Position numbers and translations under genes: made by a program. From Gordonibacter massiliensis (ex Traore et al. 2017) (GTDB lineage: Bacteria > Actinomycetota > Coriobacteriia > Coriobacteriales > Eggerthellaceae), in assembly GCA_900170005.1 (NCBI GenBank), contig LT827128.1, positions 3,716,168 to 3,780,167 on the forward strand: 64,000 nucleotides of DNA. Direction: 5' to 3'. Within the stretch, counting starts at the first letter, position 1. Every line of letters starts with the position of its first letter. Positions 42,210 through 50,596 of the stretch are shown here, piece by piece. The notes under the pieces are model-generated. The model searched no databases. It was not told the origin of the DNA and saw only the letters and a list, made by a program, of their open reading frames with translations.

Positions 42210-43127
42210 ATGGAGAATTCGAACGACGTCCGCCCCGCCGTGCTGGCGGGGCACGGCTGCGACGAGAGCGGCCCCTACCTGCTGGTGAACGACCGCGCGC
42301 GCAACGTGCAGGAGCGCTTCGACGTGCGCGGGCGCACGTTTTCACTGCGCCGTCTGCCCACGCGCCGCTGCGTGGGGCGCCACGATCTGGAGACGCACCT
42401 GAAGGTGCCGTGCCCGCTCGACGTGGAGCTTCTGTCCGATGCGAAGGACGCGGCCTGCCCGGCGTGCCAGGAGGCCACGGGCTTCAACCCCTCGTTCTAC
42501 AACACGGACTTCGTCTCGCCGCAGCAGCGCGCGTACAACGCGGAGCCGCATATCGCGTACCTGGCGTACTTCTCGCCAGCGCACGTGAAGGCCGGCATCA
42601 CGGGCGCGTCGCGCGGCATCCGCCGCCTGCTGGAGCAGGGCGCGCGGGCCGGTCGCATCGTGGGCCGCTTCGACGACGCCTATGCGGCCCGCGAGCTGGA
42701 GGCGGCGCTGTGCGCGCAGCCCGGCATCGCCGAGACCATGCGCGCGGCGAAGAAGACCGACCTGCTGGCGAACGAGCGCTACGACGCGGCCGAGGCATTC
42801 ACTGTGCTTGATCGCGAGGCGGCGCGTCTGGCGCAAGTGGAGGGCGTGGCGCGGGCCGGGTTCGCGCCCGAGCCGGCGCAGGATTTCTCGCCCTTCTACT
42901 TCGGCGGCCCGTCGCCCTCGTGCGACGACCTGCAGCAGCCGGACGGCCCGGACGACGTGTGCGGCGGCCGGTGCGTCGGCATGGTGGGCAGCGCCATCGT
43001 GTTCGAGCAGGGCGGCACGAATTTCGTGGTGTGCCTGAAAGACTGGGAGTCCCACGAGATCGAGCTCTTGGAGAACGAGGTGGCCTGCACCTACGACTTC
43101 GCTCCCCAGCAGATGTCGCTGCTGTAG
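42210..43127 (+). CDS. DUF2797 family protein
   Basis: A protein of 305 residues. It has the family pattern of an N-terminal zinc-ribbon-like cysteine set (RRCVGRHD, CPLDVELLSD, CPACQEATGFNP), then HIAYLAYFSPAHVKAGITGA and the following SRGIRRLLEQGAR, which recalls a GIY-YIG-like nuclease strand. DUF2797 proteins occur widely in Actinobacteria; their role is not established. It is a single gene ending at a perfect hairpin. Confidence 0.8.
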   Translation: MENSNDVRPAVLAGHGCDESGPYLLVNDRARNVQERFDVRGRTFSLRRLPTRRCVGRHDLETHLKVPCPLDVELLSDAKDAACPACQEATGFNPSFYNTDFVSPQQRAYNAEPHIAYLAYFSPAHVKAGITGASRGIRRLLEQGARAGRIVGRFDDAYAARELEAALCAQPGIAETMRAAKKTDLLANERYDAAEAFTVLDREAARLAQVEGVARAGFAPEPAQDFSPFYFGGPSPSCDDLQQPDGPDDVCGGRCVGMVGSAIVFEQGGTNFVVCLKDWESHEIELLENEVACTYDFAPQQMSLL

Positions 43128-43144
43128 CGGCGGGCGAAGCGGAG

Positions 43145-43182
43145 GCGCCGTCTGTCGAGCGCGCACGTTCGACAGACGGCGC
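43145..43182. terminator. Hairpin between the convergent DUF2797 and toxin genes
   Basis: Perfect 14-base arms GCGCCGTCTGTCGA (43145-43158) and its complement (43169-43182) surround a ten-base loop. It lies between two genes that face each other and probably stops both. Confidence 0.7.
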
Positions 43183-43188
43183 GAAGGC

Positions 43189-43476
43189 TCACAGATCCGG
43201 CAGGTTGCTGTACACGCCCTGCCGGTGTCCGGCTCGCACCACTTCTATCAGCAGCTCGTCGTCTTCGATGCGCGCGAGAACGCGATAGCTTCCCACGCGG
43301 TATCGCCAGCCGTTACGGGTTCCCTGTATTGGCTTGACACCTGCTACTGTTTTTGGATTAGCGCAGTCATGCAGGTTCTCCGCCATCCAAGCGACGATCA
43401 TTCTTCGCTGTTTTGCCGGAATGGCGTCAATCTGCTTTTCGGCCCTCTTGGTAAGGGTGAGCCGATATCCCATCAT
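43189..43476 (-). CDS. RelE/ParE-superfamily toxin
   Basis: A protein of 95 residues with the RelE fold pattern: MGYRLTLTKRAEKQIDAIPA at the N-terminus, the central KPIQGTRNGWRYRVGSYRVL, and RIEDDELLIEVVRAGHRQGV. The basic residues in the last two strands are those used for ribosome-dependent mRNA cleavage in RelE toxins. The ATG overlaps the antitoxin stop (ATGA), so translation is coupled, with the antitoxin first. Confidence 0.9.
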   Translation of the reverse strand: MMGYRLTLTKRAEKQIDAIPAKQRRMIVAWMAENLHDCANPKTVAGVKPIQGTRNGWRYRVGSYRVLARIEDDELLIEVVRAGHRQGVYSNLPDL

Positions 43477-43700
43477 TTATCCATTCCGTATTTGGCTAGA
43501 ATGTCTTCGAACGGAATGCGCACGCCGTCGTCCTCGCGCAGCGCCTCTTCGTAGGCCTGCAGGTCGGCCGCATCCTCGACGCGCTCGAGCGCCGCTTCGC
43601 GCACGACGTCGGAAAACGTTTTGCCGCAGAAGTCGGCGTAGCTCTGTATCCACGCACGCTCCTCGGGGGCGAAGCGGATCGTTGTCGCTTCCATCGCCAT
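43473..43700 (-). CDS. RHH-type antitoxin (RelB/DUF6290-like)
   Basis: A protein of 75 residues. The N-terminal ribbon-helix-helix part is MEATTIRFAPEERAWIQSYA; the C-terminal part (EDDGVRIPFEDILAKYGMDK) is the flexible toxin-binding tail. GGAGG precedes the first ATG at 43700. Together with the toxin it should bind the palindrome at 43720-43738 and repress the operon. Confidence 0.85.
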   Translation of the reverse strand: MAMEATTIRFAPEERAWIQSYADFCGKTFSDVVREAALERVEDAADLQAYEEALREDDGVRIPFEDILAKYGMDK

Positions 43701-43719
43701 CGGTGGCCTCCTTCCTTGT

Positions 43720-43738
43720 CGTATTGCATCGTAATACG
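43720..43738. promoter_or_regulatory. Operator of the toxin-antitoxin operon
   Basis: CGTATT and its complement AATACG flank seven bases (CGTATTGCATCGTAATACG). It lies 20 bases upstream of the antitoxin ATG and probably covers the promoter, as expected for autoregulation by a ribbon-helix-helix antitoxin. Confidence 0.65.
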
Positions 43739-43860
43739 ATTATAGCACCGTCCGCAAGGCCCGGGCAAGGTGCGCCGGTTCTCCGTCCTCCCTCCGTTCG
43801 CGGCCGCAGGCCGCGCCGCCGCACGCAACCGCCGCAATCGGAAGGCCCGCCGGCCGCGCC

Positions 43861-45450
43861 TCAGCCGACGTAGCGCTCGATGTAGTCGAGGATGGCCTGG
43901 CGAGAGTGCAGGTCGGTCTTGCTGTAGATGCGCTTGACGTACGTGTGCACGGTGCCGGGCGAGAGCAGAAGCTCGCTTGCGATCTTGTCCTGCGTGTGCC
44001 CGAGCGCGTAGAGCGCCAGCACCTCCGCCTCGCGGTCCGACAGCAGGAACTGCTCCTGCATGCGGCTCGCGTGGCTCTGCATGATGGCCAGGCGCATGGC
44101 CGTGGAGGTGTCCGCCGGTTCCTCGAGGCCGAACGCGCGCTGCGCCGCATGGCTCAAAGAGCGCTCGCGATCGTCGAGTCGCGGCGCCGGGGCGCGCAGA
44201 TGCGGCAGGCGCAGGAACAGGAACTGGGCGCACAGCAGCAACAGCGCCGCCGCGATGGCGGTGGTCGCCGCAGCCTGGTTTATGGCGCCGAGCAGAACCG
44301 GCATGCCCACGTTCGTCAGCGCGCGCGGCAGCAGGAACGCGATCAGACCGCCGCCCACGTAATAGTACGGATCCTGCTGCCCGAAGTTCATGAAGGCGAG
44401 CGCCACGTACCACGTGTAGGCCAAAAGCAGCACGTCCAGCACGTAGGTGAAGCTCAGCCCGATGTCCAGGTTGTCGGGGAAGAAGCTGCACGCCAAAAGC
44501 GCGAGCACGGCCAGGTTCTGCATGACCAGCCAGATTCCCGCCGTCATGACGTCGCTGTTCTCGTCGAGCGCCACGTACAGCAGCACCGCCGCCACGATCA
44601 TGGTCAGCACGAAGTACACGCCCAGGGTGGCCGGCGTGTAGGGGATGGGCACCCCCAGGGGAAACACGCGGATGACGGCTTTCGCCAGCGCGAGTATCCA
44701 GATTCCCACGGCGGTGACGATGAGGAGGCGCTTGTCGTCCGCCATCGACCGGGCGAGGCCGAAGTACCCGGCGGTGCCCGTGGCGGCATTCGCCGGTTCC
44801 GTCCCGCTCCGTCCCGCCGTGCTCGCGACGCCGGCCGAACGGAACGCCTCCTCGCCCCAGGGACGCCGCTGAAGGAAGTGCAGGCAGAGCGCCTGCGCGC
44901 CTCCCTCCGCGGCCAGAAGCGCGTAGGCCGCGCCGCTCGGCAGGAACGCGGCGACGCAGATGAGCGGCTCGCTGACGATGACCGCCCCGAACACGACGAC
45001 CGCCGCCGCGGCGGCCGACAGCCCGCGGGCGCTGCGCAGCCAAAAGGCCAGGGCGCCGAGCGACGCGGCCTCCAGAACCGTGACCGCCACGAGGCGCGCG
45101 GCGGTCACGTCGACGAGCGCGGCCTCGAGCAGGCCGAGCGCGGCGGCCGCGACCACCTGCGCCACGATGCACCAGGCGGCGCCCAGGCGCACGGTCGACG
45201 AGCGCAGGTGCTCGCGCCGCCGCGCAAGGAGCAGCATCCCCAGCGCCATGGCCGCAACGGCCGCGAACACCGGTCCGTTCGAGACGAGCGGGCCGGACAG
45301 GCGCAACGCGCTCTCGTTCACGGCCACGTTGAAGCAGGTGTTGGCCAGCGCGAGCCCCACCGTGGCCGGCAGCGTCGCGCGCATGATGCTCGCGAGCTTG
45401 GTTGTCCTTCGCTCGGAAGCGTCGCGATCGAGCGGTGCGGCGTCTGTCAT
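43861..45450 (-). CDS. Membrane LuxR-type transcriptional regulator
   Basis: A protein of 529 residues. About twelve hydrophobic segments cover residues 20-430, and the C-terminus is a LuxR helix-turn-helix (QFLLSDREAEVLALYALGHT followed by ASELLLSPGTVHTYVKRIYS). It has the same layout as the protein at 33083-34636 but is only distantly similar. It is divergent from the molybdenum reductase operon, with 343 bases between them, so it most likely controls that operon. GGGAGGG precedes ATG 45450. Confidence 0.9.
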   Translation of the reverse strand: MTDAAPLDRDASERRTTKLASIMRATLPATVGLALANTCFNVAVNESALRLSGPLVSNGPVFAAVAAMALGMLLLARRREHLRSSTVRLGAAWCIVAQVVAAAALGLLEAALVDVTAARLVAVTVLEAASLGALAFWLRSARGLSAAAAAVVVFGAVIVSEPLICVAAFLPSGAAYALLAAEGGAQALCLHFLQRRPWGEEAFRSAGVASTAGRSGTEPANAATGTAGYFGLARSMADDKRLLIVTAVGIWILALAKAVIRVFPLGVPIPYTPATLGVYFVLTMIVAAVLLYVALDENSDVMTAGIWLVMQNLAVLALLACSFFPDNLDIGLSFTYVLDVLLLAYTWYVALAFMNFGQQDPYYYVGGGLIAFLLPRALTNVGMPVLLGAINQAAATTAIAAALLLLCAQFLFLRLPHLRAPAPRLDDRERSLSHAAQRAFGLEEPADTSTAMRLAIMQSHASRMQEQFLLSDREAEVLALYALGHTQDKIASELLLSPGTVHTYVKRIYSKTDLHSRQAILDYIERYVG

Positions 45451-45611
45451 GGTGTACCCTCCCTGCTGGGCAGCGCGCGCGGGAACCCGCGTCGGACATG
45501 CGAGCCATGCGTGCGATGCCCGTGCGAAACGGAAGCGGAAGCTTCAGTATACAAGCTTGCCCTCCCCTCGGAACCCCTTGGGTTTTTATACCGCACCGCC
45601 TACGGCCCTTG

Positions 45612-45628
45612 TACCCGATTTAAGGGTA
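45612..45628. promoter_or_regulatory. Candidate LuxR operator
   Basis: TACCCGATTTAAGGGTA is an inverted repeat (TACCC and GGGTA) in the region between the LuxR regulator and the reductase operon. The location fits a control site for one or both; there is no other evidence. Confidence 0.4.
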
Positions 45629-45793
45629 ACTTTGCGCTTCGCTCCCAAGCTACCGGCAAACAGGGTACGTCCCCTCCTTCTCGCCGCCTATGCTCGGCCT
45701 GTGCGCGGTTGCCGTGCAGGGGGTTCGCGGGCGTGCCGCAGGGCGGTCATGCGCCCGGACGGACCTCGGTCGAGAAGGGAAGGGAGAATCGGT

Positions 45794-47944
45794 ATGGCGA
45801 TGACGGTTTCAAGGCGAAGCTTCCTCGCTGCGAGCGCGGGCGCGGTGGCGCTCGCCTCTGCGGGAGGACTTGCGGGAGCGGGGCCCGCTTTGGCAGCGGA
45901 AGGTTCCAAGGACGGTGCCGCCGACGACGAGCGCGTTACCACGTTGTGCGCCGGCTGCGGAAACAAGTGCGGCATGGCCGCGTACGTGCGGGACGGAAAG
46001 CTCAGGCGGGTGGAGGGCCTCGCGTCCCATCCGTTCACCGGCGGCTACCTCTGCGGGCGCGGGCAAGGGTACCCCCGCGTCGCCTATGCGCAGGACCGCG
46101 TGCAGACCCCGCTCAAGGCCGACGGGGCGGGCGGGTTCGATCCGGTGTCGTGGGACGAGGCGGTGGCCGACATCGCCCGGCATATGAAGGACGCGGGCCC
46201 GCAGAAGACCGGCTGGTTCCAAGACGGCCGCGGCACGGACAAATACTACACCCAGCGTCTCATGGCCGCGTTCGGCTCGGCCAACTTCTACGACGAGGGC
46301 GCGCTTTCCGACGTGGACATATCAACGGTCATCATGTCGGTGCTCGGCGCGTTCCCCGCGCCGAGCGCGGCGGAGTCGAAGTGCATCGTGCTGCTGGACA
46401 AGTCCTCTTACGAAGGCGTGCGCCCGGGCGAGATCGAGGAGATCATCAAGGCCCGCGGCAACGGCGCGAAGGTGTACGCGGTCGATCCGCGCCTGTGCTC
46501 CTTCTGCTCGCTCGCCACCGAATGGGTGCCGGTGAAGCCGGGCTCCGAGCTGGCGTTCTTGCTGGGCGTCTCGTCCTTTATCGTGAAGAACGACCTGTAC
46601 GACCACGCGTTCGTGGAAGCGAACGGCCACGGGTTCGAAGACTACGCCCGCGCGCTCGAGGCGTACCCGCTCTCGTGGGCGAGCGAGAAGACGGGCGTCG
46701 CGGCCGACAAGCTCGAAGAGGTGGCCCGCGCGCTGGCCGAGGCGGCGCCGCAGTGCTACGTCGACTTGCAGTGGGCGGGCACGCTGGGCACCGGCTACGC
46801 GAACAGCGCCGAGGAGATCCGCGCCCTGCTTCTGCTGAACGCGCTGCTGGGCAACTTCAACCAACCGGGCGGCCTCGTGTTCCCCGTGTCGCCCTGGCTC
46901 GGTCCCGACGCGCTGGACGCGTCGGTGTTCGTGCCCACGGCCAAGGTGACGACGCCTCCGGCGGGCGACGGCGACTTCTCCCTGACGCACGCCACCAGCT
47001 GCCAGGCGGGCCTGCGGGCCGGGCTCGAGGCCGCCGTGTTCTGCGAAGGCGACCCGCTCACCGACTGGCCCGACGCGCAAGGCACGGAGGCGGCGTTCAA
47101 GGCCATTCCGTTCAAGGTCGCCATCGCCACCTCGATGACGCCCACGGCGAAGGCGTCGGACTACGTGCTGCCCGCGCTCACGTACCTCGAGCGTCCCGGC
47201 ATCGTGGATACGGCCACGGCGGTGACCTCGGTGGCAACGTTGCGCAACAAGGTGATCGAGCCGGTGGCGCCCGAGGCGAAGGCGGTGTACGAGATCGTGG
47301 TCGCCCTGGCCAAGCCGCTGGGGCTGGACGCGTACTTCTCGTTCTCGCTCGACGACTACAACGAGGCGCTGTGCAAGGCCTACGGCGTGTCGTACGACGC
47401 CCTGCGCAAGGAGAGCGTGGCCGAGATGCCCAAGTGCACCCTTGCGTACGGCACGATGCCGTTCATGATGTCGGCTTCGAAGAAGATCGAGTTCTCCTGC
47501 GACGCGTTCGCGGCGGCCGGGCGCAGCGCCACCCCCGCGTGGGTGGAGCCCGCCGTGCAGCCGGGCGGCGACAAGGTGCGCCTCATCACGGGCGACCAGT
47601 TCACGCAGGTGCGCTCCTACACGCTCGCGTCCGACCAGCTGCGCCAAGACGCGCTCGACAACGGCATGGACCGTTTGTGGGTGAACCCCGTGGTTGCCGA
47701 CAAGGTCGGCATCGCCGACGGCGACCGCGTCAAGGTGGCGTCCGAGACGGGCCAGACCGTGGCCACGGCGAAGGTGACGGAGAAGGTGCACCCCGAGGCC
47801 GTGTACCTGCCGCCCCACTACGGACGCGCCGACCTCGGGTTCGGCGCGAGCCTGCAGAGCCTCGTTCCGTGTCAGTACGAGCCCGGCACCGGCGCGGCCA
47901 TGCTCAACGAAGTGCTCGTGACCCTGCAAAAGGAAGGTGCGTGA
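45794..47944 (+). CDS. Molybdopterin oxidoreductase catalytic subunit (PsrA/PhsA-like)
   Basis: A protein of 716 residues. A Tat signal (SRRSFLAASAGAVALASAGG) precedes a 4Fe-4S motif (CAGCGNKCGMAAYV ... GGYLCGRG) and the DMSO reductase fold with its molybdopterin dinucleotide-binding C-terminus. Neighbours (four-cluster ferredoxin and NrfD-like subunits) place it among polysulfide, thiosulfate or related anaerobic reductases located outside the membrane. The usual metal ligand position is not obvious: around LLDKSSYEGVRPGE either a Ser or another residue could serve, so the substrate cannot be inferred. GGAAGGGAG precedes ATG 45794. Confidence 0.9.
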   Translation: MAMTVSRRSFLAASAGAVALASAGGLAGAGPALAAEGSKDGAADDERVTTLCAGCGNKCGMAAYVRDGKLRRVEGLASHPFTGGYLCGRGQGYPRVAYAQDRVQTPLKADGAGGFDPVSWDEAVADIARHMKDAGPQKTGWFQDGRGTDKYYTQRLMAAFGSANFYDEGALSDVDISTVIMSVLGAFPAPSAAESKCIVLLDKSSYEGVRPGEIEEIIKARGNGAKVYAVDPRLCSFCSLATEWVPVKPGSELAFLLGVSSFIVKNDLYDHAFVEANGHGFEDYARALEAYPLSWASEKTGVAADKLEEVARALAEAAPQCYVDLQWAGTLGTGYANSAEEIRALLLLNALLGNFNQPGGLVFPVSPWLGPDALDASVFVPTAKVTTPPAGDGDFSLTHATSCQAGLRAGLEAAVFCEGDPLTDWPDAQGTEAAFKAIPFKVAIATSMTPTAKASDYVLPALTYLERPGIVDTATAVTSVATLRNKVIEPVAPEAKAVYEIVVALAKPLGLDAYFSFSLDDYNEALCKAYGVSYDALRKESVAEMPKCTLAYGTMPFMMSASKKIEFSCDAFAAAGRSATPAWVEPAVQPGGDKVRLITGDQFTQVRSYTLASDQLRQDALDNGMDRLWVNPVVADKVGIADGDRVKVASETGQTVATAKVTEKVHPEAVYLPPHYGRADLGFGASLQSLVPCQYEPGTGAAMLNEVLVTLQKEGA

Positions 47945-47948
47945 TCCT

Positions 47949-48491
47949 ATGACGCGATACGGAATGCTGGTCGACACCCGGAAATGCGTGGGTTGCCATG
48001 CGTGCCGCATGGCCTGCCAGCACCAGAACAACCTGCCGGCCGACGTGTCGTTCATCACGTTCCACGACCGGGAGAGCGGGGCGTTCCCCTCGGTGCGCAC
48101 CGAGACGGTGCCCACCCAGTGCATGCAGTGCGACGACGCGCCCTGCGCGGCGGTATGCCCCACCAAGGCGACGTACGTCGACGAGAACAAGACGGTGCGC
48201 GTGGACCGCGACCGCTGCATCGGCTGCCGCTACTGCATCGCGGCCTGCCCCTACGGGGCGCGGTCGGTCGATCCCGCCACCGGCATCGTCGACAAGTGCC
48301 GGCTGTGCGTGGCGAAAGCCGACCCGGCGAAGCACCCCACCAACTGCGTGAGCGCGTGCCCGGCGGGCGTGCGCGTCTTCGGCGATCTGGACGATCCGAC
48401 CTCCGAGGTGTCGCGCGCCATCGCCGCCACAAACGCCCAGCCGCTTGCCAGCGATCTGCTGTCCCATGCCAAGTTCTATTTCGTGAGGTGA
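47949..48491 (+). CDS. 4Fe-4S ferredoxin-type electron transfer subunit (PsrB/DmsB-like)
   Basis: A protein of 180 residues with four cysteine clusters: CVGCHACRMACQ, CMQCDDAPCAAVCP, CIGCRYCIAACPYGAR and CRLCVAKAD...CVSACP. It would pass electrons between the NrfD-type membrane subunit and the catalytic subunit. ATG 47949 lies five bases after the catalytic gene; a GTG 12 bases upstream is a weaker option. No signal peptide is present, as expected for export by hitchhiking with the Tat-bearing partner. Confidence 0.95.
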   Translation: MTRYGMLVDTRKCVGCHACRMACQHQNNLPADVSFITFHDRESGAFPSVRTETVPTQCMQCDDAPCAAVCPTKATYVDENKTVRVDRDRCIGCRYCIAACPYGARSVDPATGIVDKCRLCVAKADPAKHPTNCVSACPAGVRVFGDLDDPTSEVSRAIAATNAQPLASDLLSHAKFYFVR

Positions 48492-48498
48492 TGATGAC

Positions 48499-49380
48499 AT
48501 GTCGTTCGAACCTGTATGGGGCGCCCCCATTATCTGGTACCTGTTCCTCGCCGGCCTCGGCGCCGGGGCCTTCGTGACGGCTGCGTTCTTGGCGTGGCGC
48601 CACCCCGACGCGCCCAACATGCGGCGCGTGGCGTACGTCATCGCGCCCATCGCGGTCGCGGTGGGGCTCGTGCTGCTCATGTTCGACGCGGAGGCGGGCC
48701 TGCACGACCCGCTGCGCTTCGCGTTGCTGCTGTCCAACGGCGTATCGGTCATGACCTGGGGCGTGGTGTTCCTGTCCGTGTTCATGGTCGTGTCCGTCGT
48801 CGCGCTCGTGCTCAACGTGGCGAAGCGCAAGGTGCCTGCGTGGCTCAACATCGCAGGCGTGGTCGTGAGCGTGTGCGTGGCGGTGTACACCGGCGCGCTC
48901 CTGGGCGTGTGCCGCCCGTTCCCCTTGTGGAACAACGCGCTTTTGCCCGTGCTGTTCTTGGTGTCCGCCCTGTCCAGCGGCGCGGCCTCGGTGCTGCTCG
49001 TGTCGGTGTTCCTCCATGCCGAGGAGTTCAACCGCGTGGGCGTGCTGAAGAAGTTCCACTTCTGCCTGCCCATCATCGAGCTGGTGCTGGTGGCGTCGCT
49101 TCTGTTCGTGACCAGCTACAACTCGGATGCGGGATGGATGTCGGTCGCGTCGCTTCTGGCGGGTTCCTACGCGCTGCCGTTCTGGCTCGGGCTCGTGGCC
49201 GTGGGCCTGGTGCTGCCGACGGCGCTCGAGACGTGGCTTCTGTTCTTCAGCCCGAAGGAGTTCGAAGAGAGCCGCGGGGCCCACTACATCAGCGCTGCGT
49301 CGGACGTCGGCGTCGTCGTGGGCGGCTTCATGCTCCGCTTCCTCGTGGTGTCGGCGGCGCTGCCCATCCTGTTCCTGTAG
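48499..49380 (+). CDS. NrfD/PsrC-like membrane quinol subunit
   Basis: A protein of 293 residues with eight membrane segments. It opens WGAPIIWYLFLAGLGAGAFV, the typical NrfD start, and has MFDAEAGLHDPLRFALLLSN after helix 3. It anchors the complex and probably oxidises menaquinol. It follows the FeS subunit by seven bases. This is the last gene of the three-subunit operon; no dedicated chaperone (TorD-like) follows. Confidence 0.92.
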   Translation: MSFEPVWGAPIIWYLFLAGLGAGAFVTAAFLAWRHPDAPNMRRVAYVIAPIAVAVGLVLLMFDAEAGLHDPLRFALLLSNGVSVMTWGVVFLSVFMVVSVVALVLNVAKRKVPAWLNIAGVVVSVCVAVYTGALLGVCRPFPLWNNALLPVLFLVSALSSGAASVLLVSVFLHAEEFNRVGVLKKFHFCLPIIELVLVASLLFVTSYNSDAGWMSVASLLAGSYALPFWLGLVAVGLVLPTALETWLLFFSPKEFEESRGAHYISAASDVGVVVGGFMLRFLVVSAALPILFL

Positions 49381-49511
49381 CGGGCATCCTGGCAGACGAG
49401 ACGACGGGGCTGCGTCGGAAGCCGCCTTGGCAGGCGCTTCCGGCAACGCTCCGAGCGGCACGGGCTCTGTCCCGAGCAGCGCCGCAAAACGATAAGCAAC
49501 CTATGATGCGA

Positions 49512-49670
49512 GGCTGTATCAAAAGCGTCGTTTTCGCTCATCGTGCAGGGCAAGGGCTCTGCCCTTGCCGCTCGACAAGCAACGTTTTCGCAGGTAGACG
49601 GCAAGGGTAGAGCCCTTTTCCAACGGAATGGTCAATGCGAACGAGCGTTTTGGCGACTTTTGATACAGCC
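49512..49670. repeat. 159-bp MITE-like element with GGCTGTATCAAAAG ends
   Basis: The ends GGCTGTATCAAAAG (49512-49525) and its complement CTTTTGATACAGCC (49657-49670) are perfect; pairing continues imperfectly inwards. The interior has the hairpin GGCAAGGGC-TCT-GCCCTTGCC. Ends of this kind resemble insertion sequence termini, so this is probably a non-autonomous relic. No transposase of this kind lies in the window. Confidence 0.75.
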
Positions 49671-49700
49671 CCGCTTTGCCGGCCGGCTTCTTGTCATTCT

Positions 49701-49735
49701 GGGAGTTCGACAGTCCAGCGGCCTGTCGAACTCCC
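49701..49735. repeat. Perfect hairpin, isolated
   Basis: GGGAGTTCGACAG and its exact complement (49723-49735) flank a nine-base loop. It lies between two larger repeats and could be a terminator for the reductase operon. Confidence 0.55.
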
Positions 49736-49788
49736 GAGCACGCAAAGCGGGTGCAGCGAAGCGGCGAGCCGAAGGCCGTCCTTTTTTT

Positions 49789-49952
49789 GTCATCCTGAGC
49801 GGAGGCGGCGTGAGCCGCCGGAGTCGAAGGATCCCGCGCGGCGACAGCCGAAGCGCTTTCAGTTGACACCGCACGGGATCCTTCGACTCGCTCCGCTCGC
49901 TCAGGATGACAACGCGCTGGCTTGCATAATGTCAATGCTGGTTTAACAGCGG
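49789..49952. repeat. Partial copy of the nested palindrome
   Basis: The core from GTCATCCTGAGCGGAGGCGG to GGATGAC is nearly identical to that at 31246-31367, and the right outer arm ATGTCAATGCTGGTTTAACA (49929) is the same as at 31386. The left outer arm is missing. Confidence 0.85.
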
Positions 49953-49966
49953 ACGAGCACGACTTC

Positions 49967-50083
49967 AGCACGAAATTACCGTTATGAACGATTTTGCGTC
50001 TCTTTTTTACGCGCTTCTTTATATAATCGCAGGTCGTGATTTTTCGGTTCGCAAAAAATCGTTCATAACGGTAATTTCGTGCT
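49967..50083. repeat. 117-bp MITE-like element, AT-rich
   Basis: Perfect 29-base terminal inverted repeats: AGCACGAAATTACCGTTATG onward (49967-49995) and its complement (50055-50083). The 59-base centre is AT-rich, unlike the surroundings, and contains a further GATTTTT/AAAAAATC hairpin. It is different from the other families in the window. Confidence 0.85.
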
Positions 50084-50095
50084 ATGCGAAGGAAC

Positions 50096-50268
50096 TTCCG
50101 CTGCTAAACCAAGATCGACACGCTCCTGCGCGGCACCTGACGACGACCCGGCGCTGCGCGGCCCCGCTGCTATACCGCCCATTGACGCATTTCCGCGCGG
50201 CGCTCGATGGCGGCCTGGCGTTCCGCAGAGGCGAACGGGCATGGGTCAGTTTTGGTTTGACGGCGGAA
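50096..50268. repeat. Diverged repeat unit with TTAAACCAG-like ends
   Basis: The ends TTCCGCTGCTAAACCAAGAT (50096) and the complement of TTTTGGTTTGACGGCGGAA (ending 50268) resemble each other and the outer arms at 31207 and 31409. The interior does not resemble the other copies and shows no credible gene. Together with the preceding units it makes 49.5-50.3 kb a repeat nest. Confidence 0.55.
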
Positions 50269-50392
50269 AGCCTTTCCGCTCCGCTCCGTTCAATTAAAGC
50301 GAGAAACGCCTCGCGCACATCTACAGGAGTTTTCCCGCGCCTTCGGGAGAAGTGGGGAAGGCGTGGAGGCCCGCGAACCTGGTTGCGAAATA

Positions 50393-50420
50393 TTGCTTTA
50401 TCACTCTACTGTGCTAAAGT
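50393..50420 (+). promoter_or_regulatory. Possible promoter of the his operon
   Basis: TTGCTT (50393-50398) and TAAAGT (50415-50420) are 16 bases apart in a locally AT-rich patch upstream of the first his gene. The match is modest. No T-box or his leader peptide was recognised in the 175 bases that follow. Confidence 0.35.
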
Positions 50421-50596
50421 ATAGCGACGCGATGCGGAACGGATCGCGAGCCGCCGCCAGAGGGCGACGCGGTGCTATCATCGGATCGCGCGCGTCGCGC
50501 CCTGCGCGTGCGCGGCAACGACCCGCGACGTCGGCGCGGCCCATGGCCGCGGAAAGCGCGCGGAACAAGACCAACGAGGGAAAGAAGCTCGAACCT

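Noticed and set aside
43906-47952. A 1348-codon open frame on the plus strand
   Set aside because: It is a GC-driven shadow: it covers the antisense of the LuxR gene and an alternative frame of the molybdoenzyme, has no family similarity and is full of Arg/His/Ala runs.
49381-50596. Degenerate transposase gene in the repeat nest
   Set aside because: Short frames on both strands show no transposase motif; the inverted repeats explain the sequence better.
50420-50596. T-box or histidine leader peptide before the his operon
   Set aside because: No run of His codons, no T-box core (TGGNACCGCG-like) and no attenuator hairpin with a T tract were visible.
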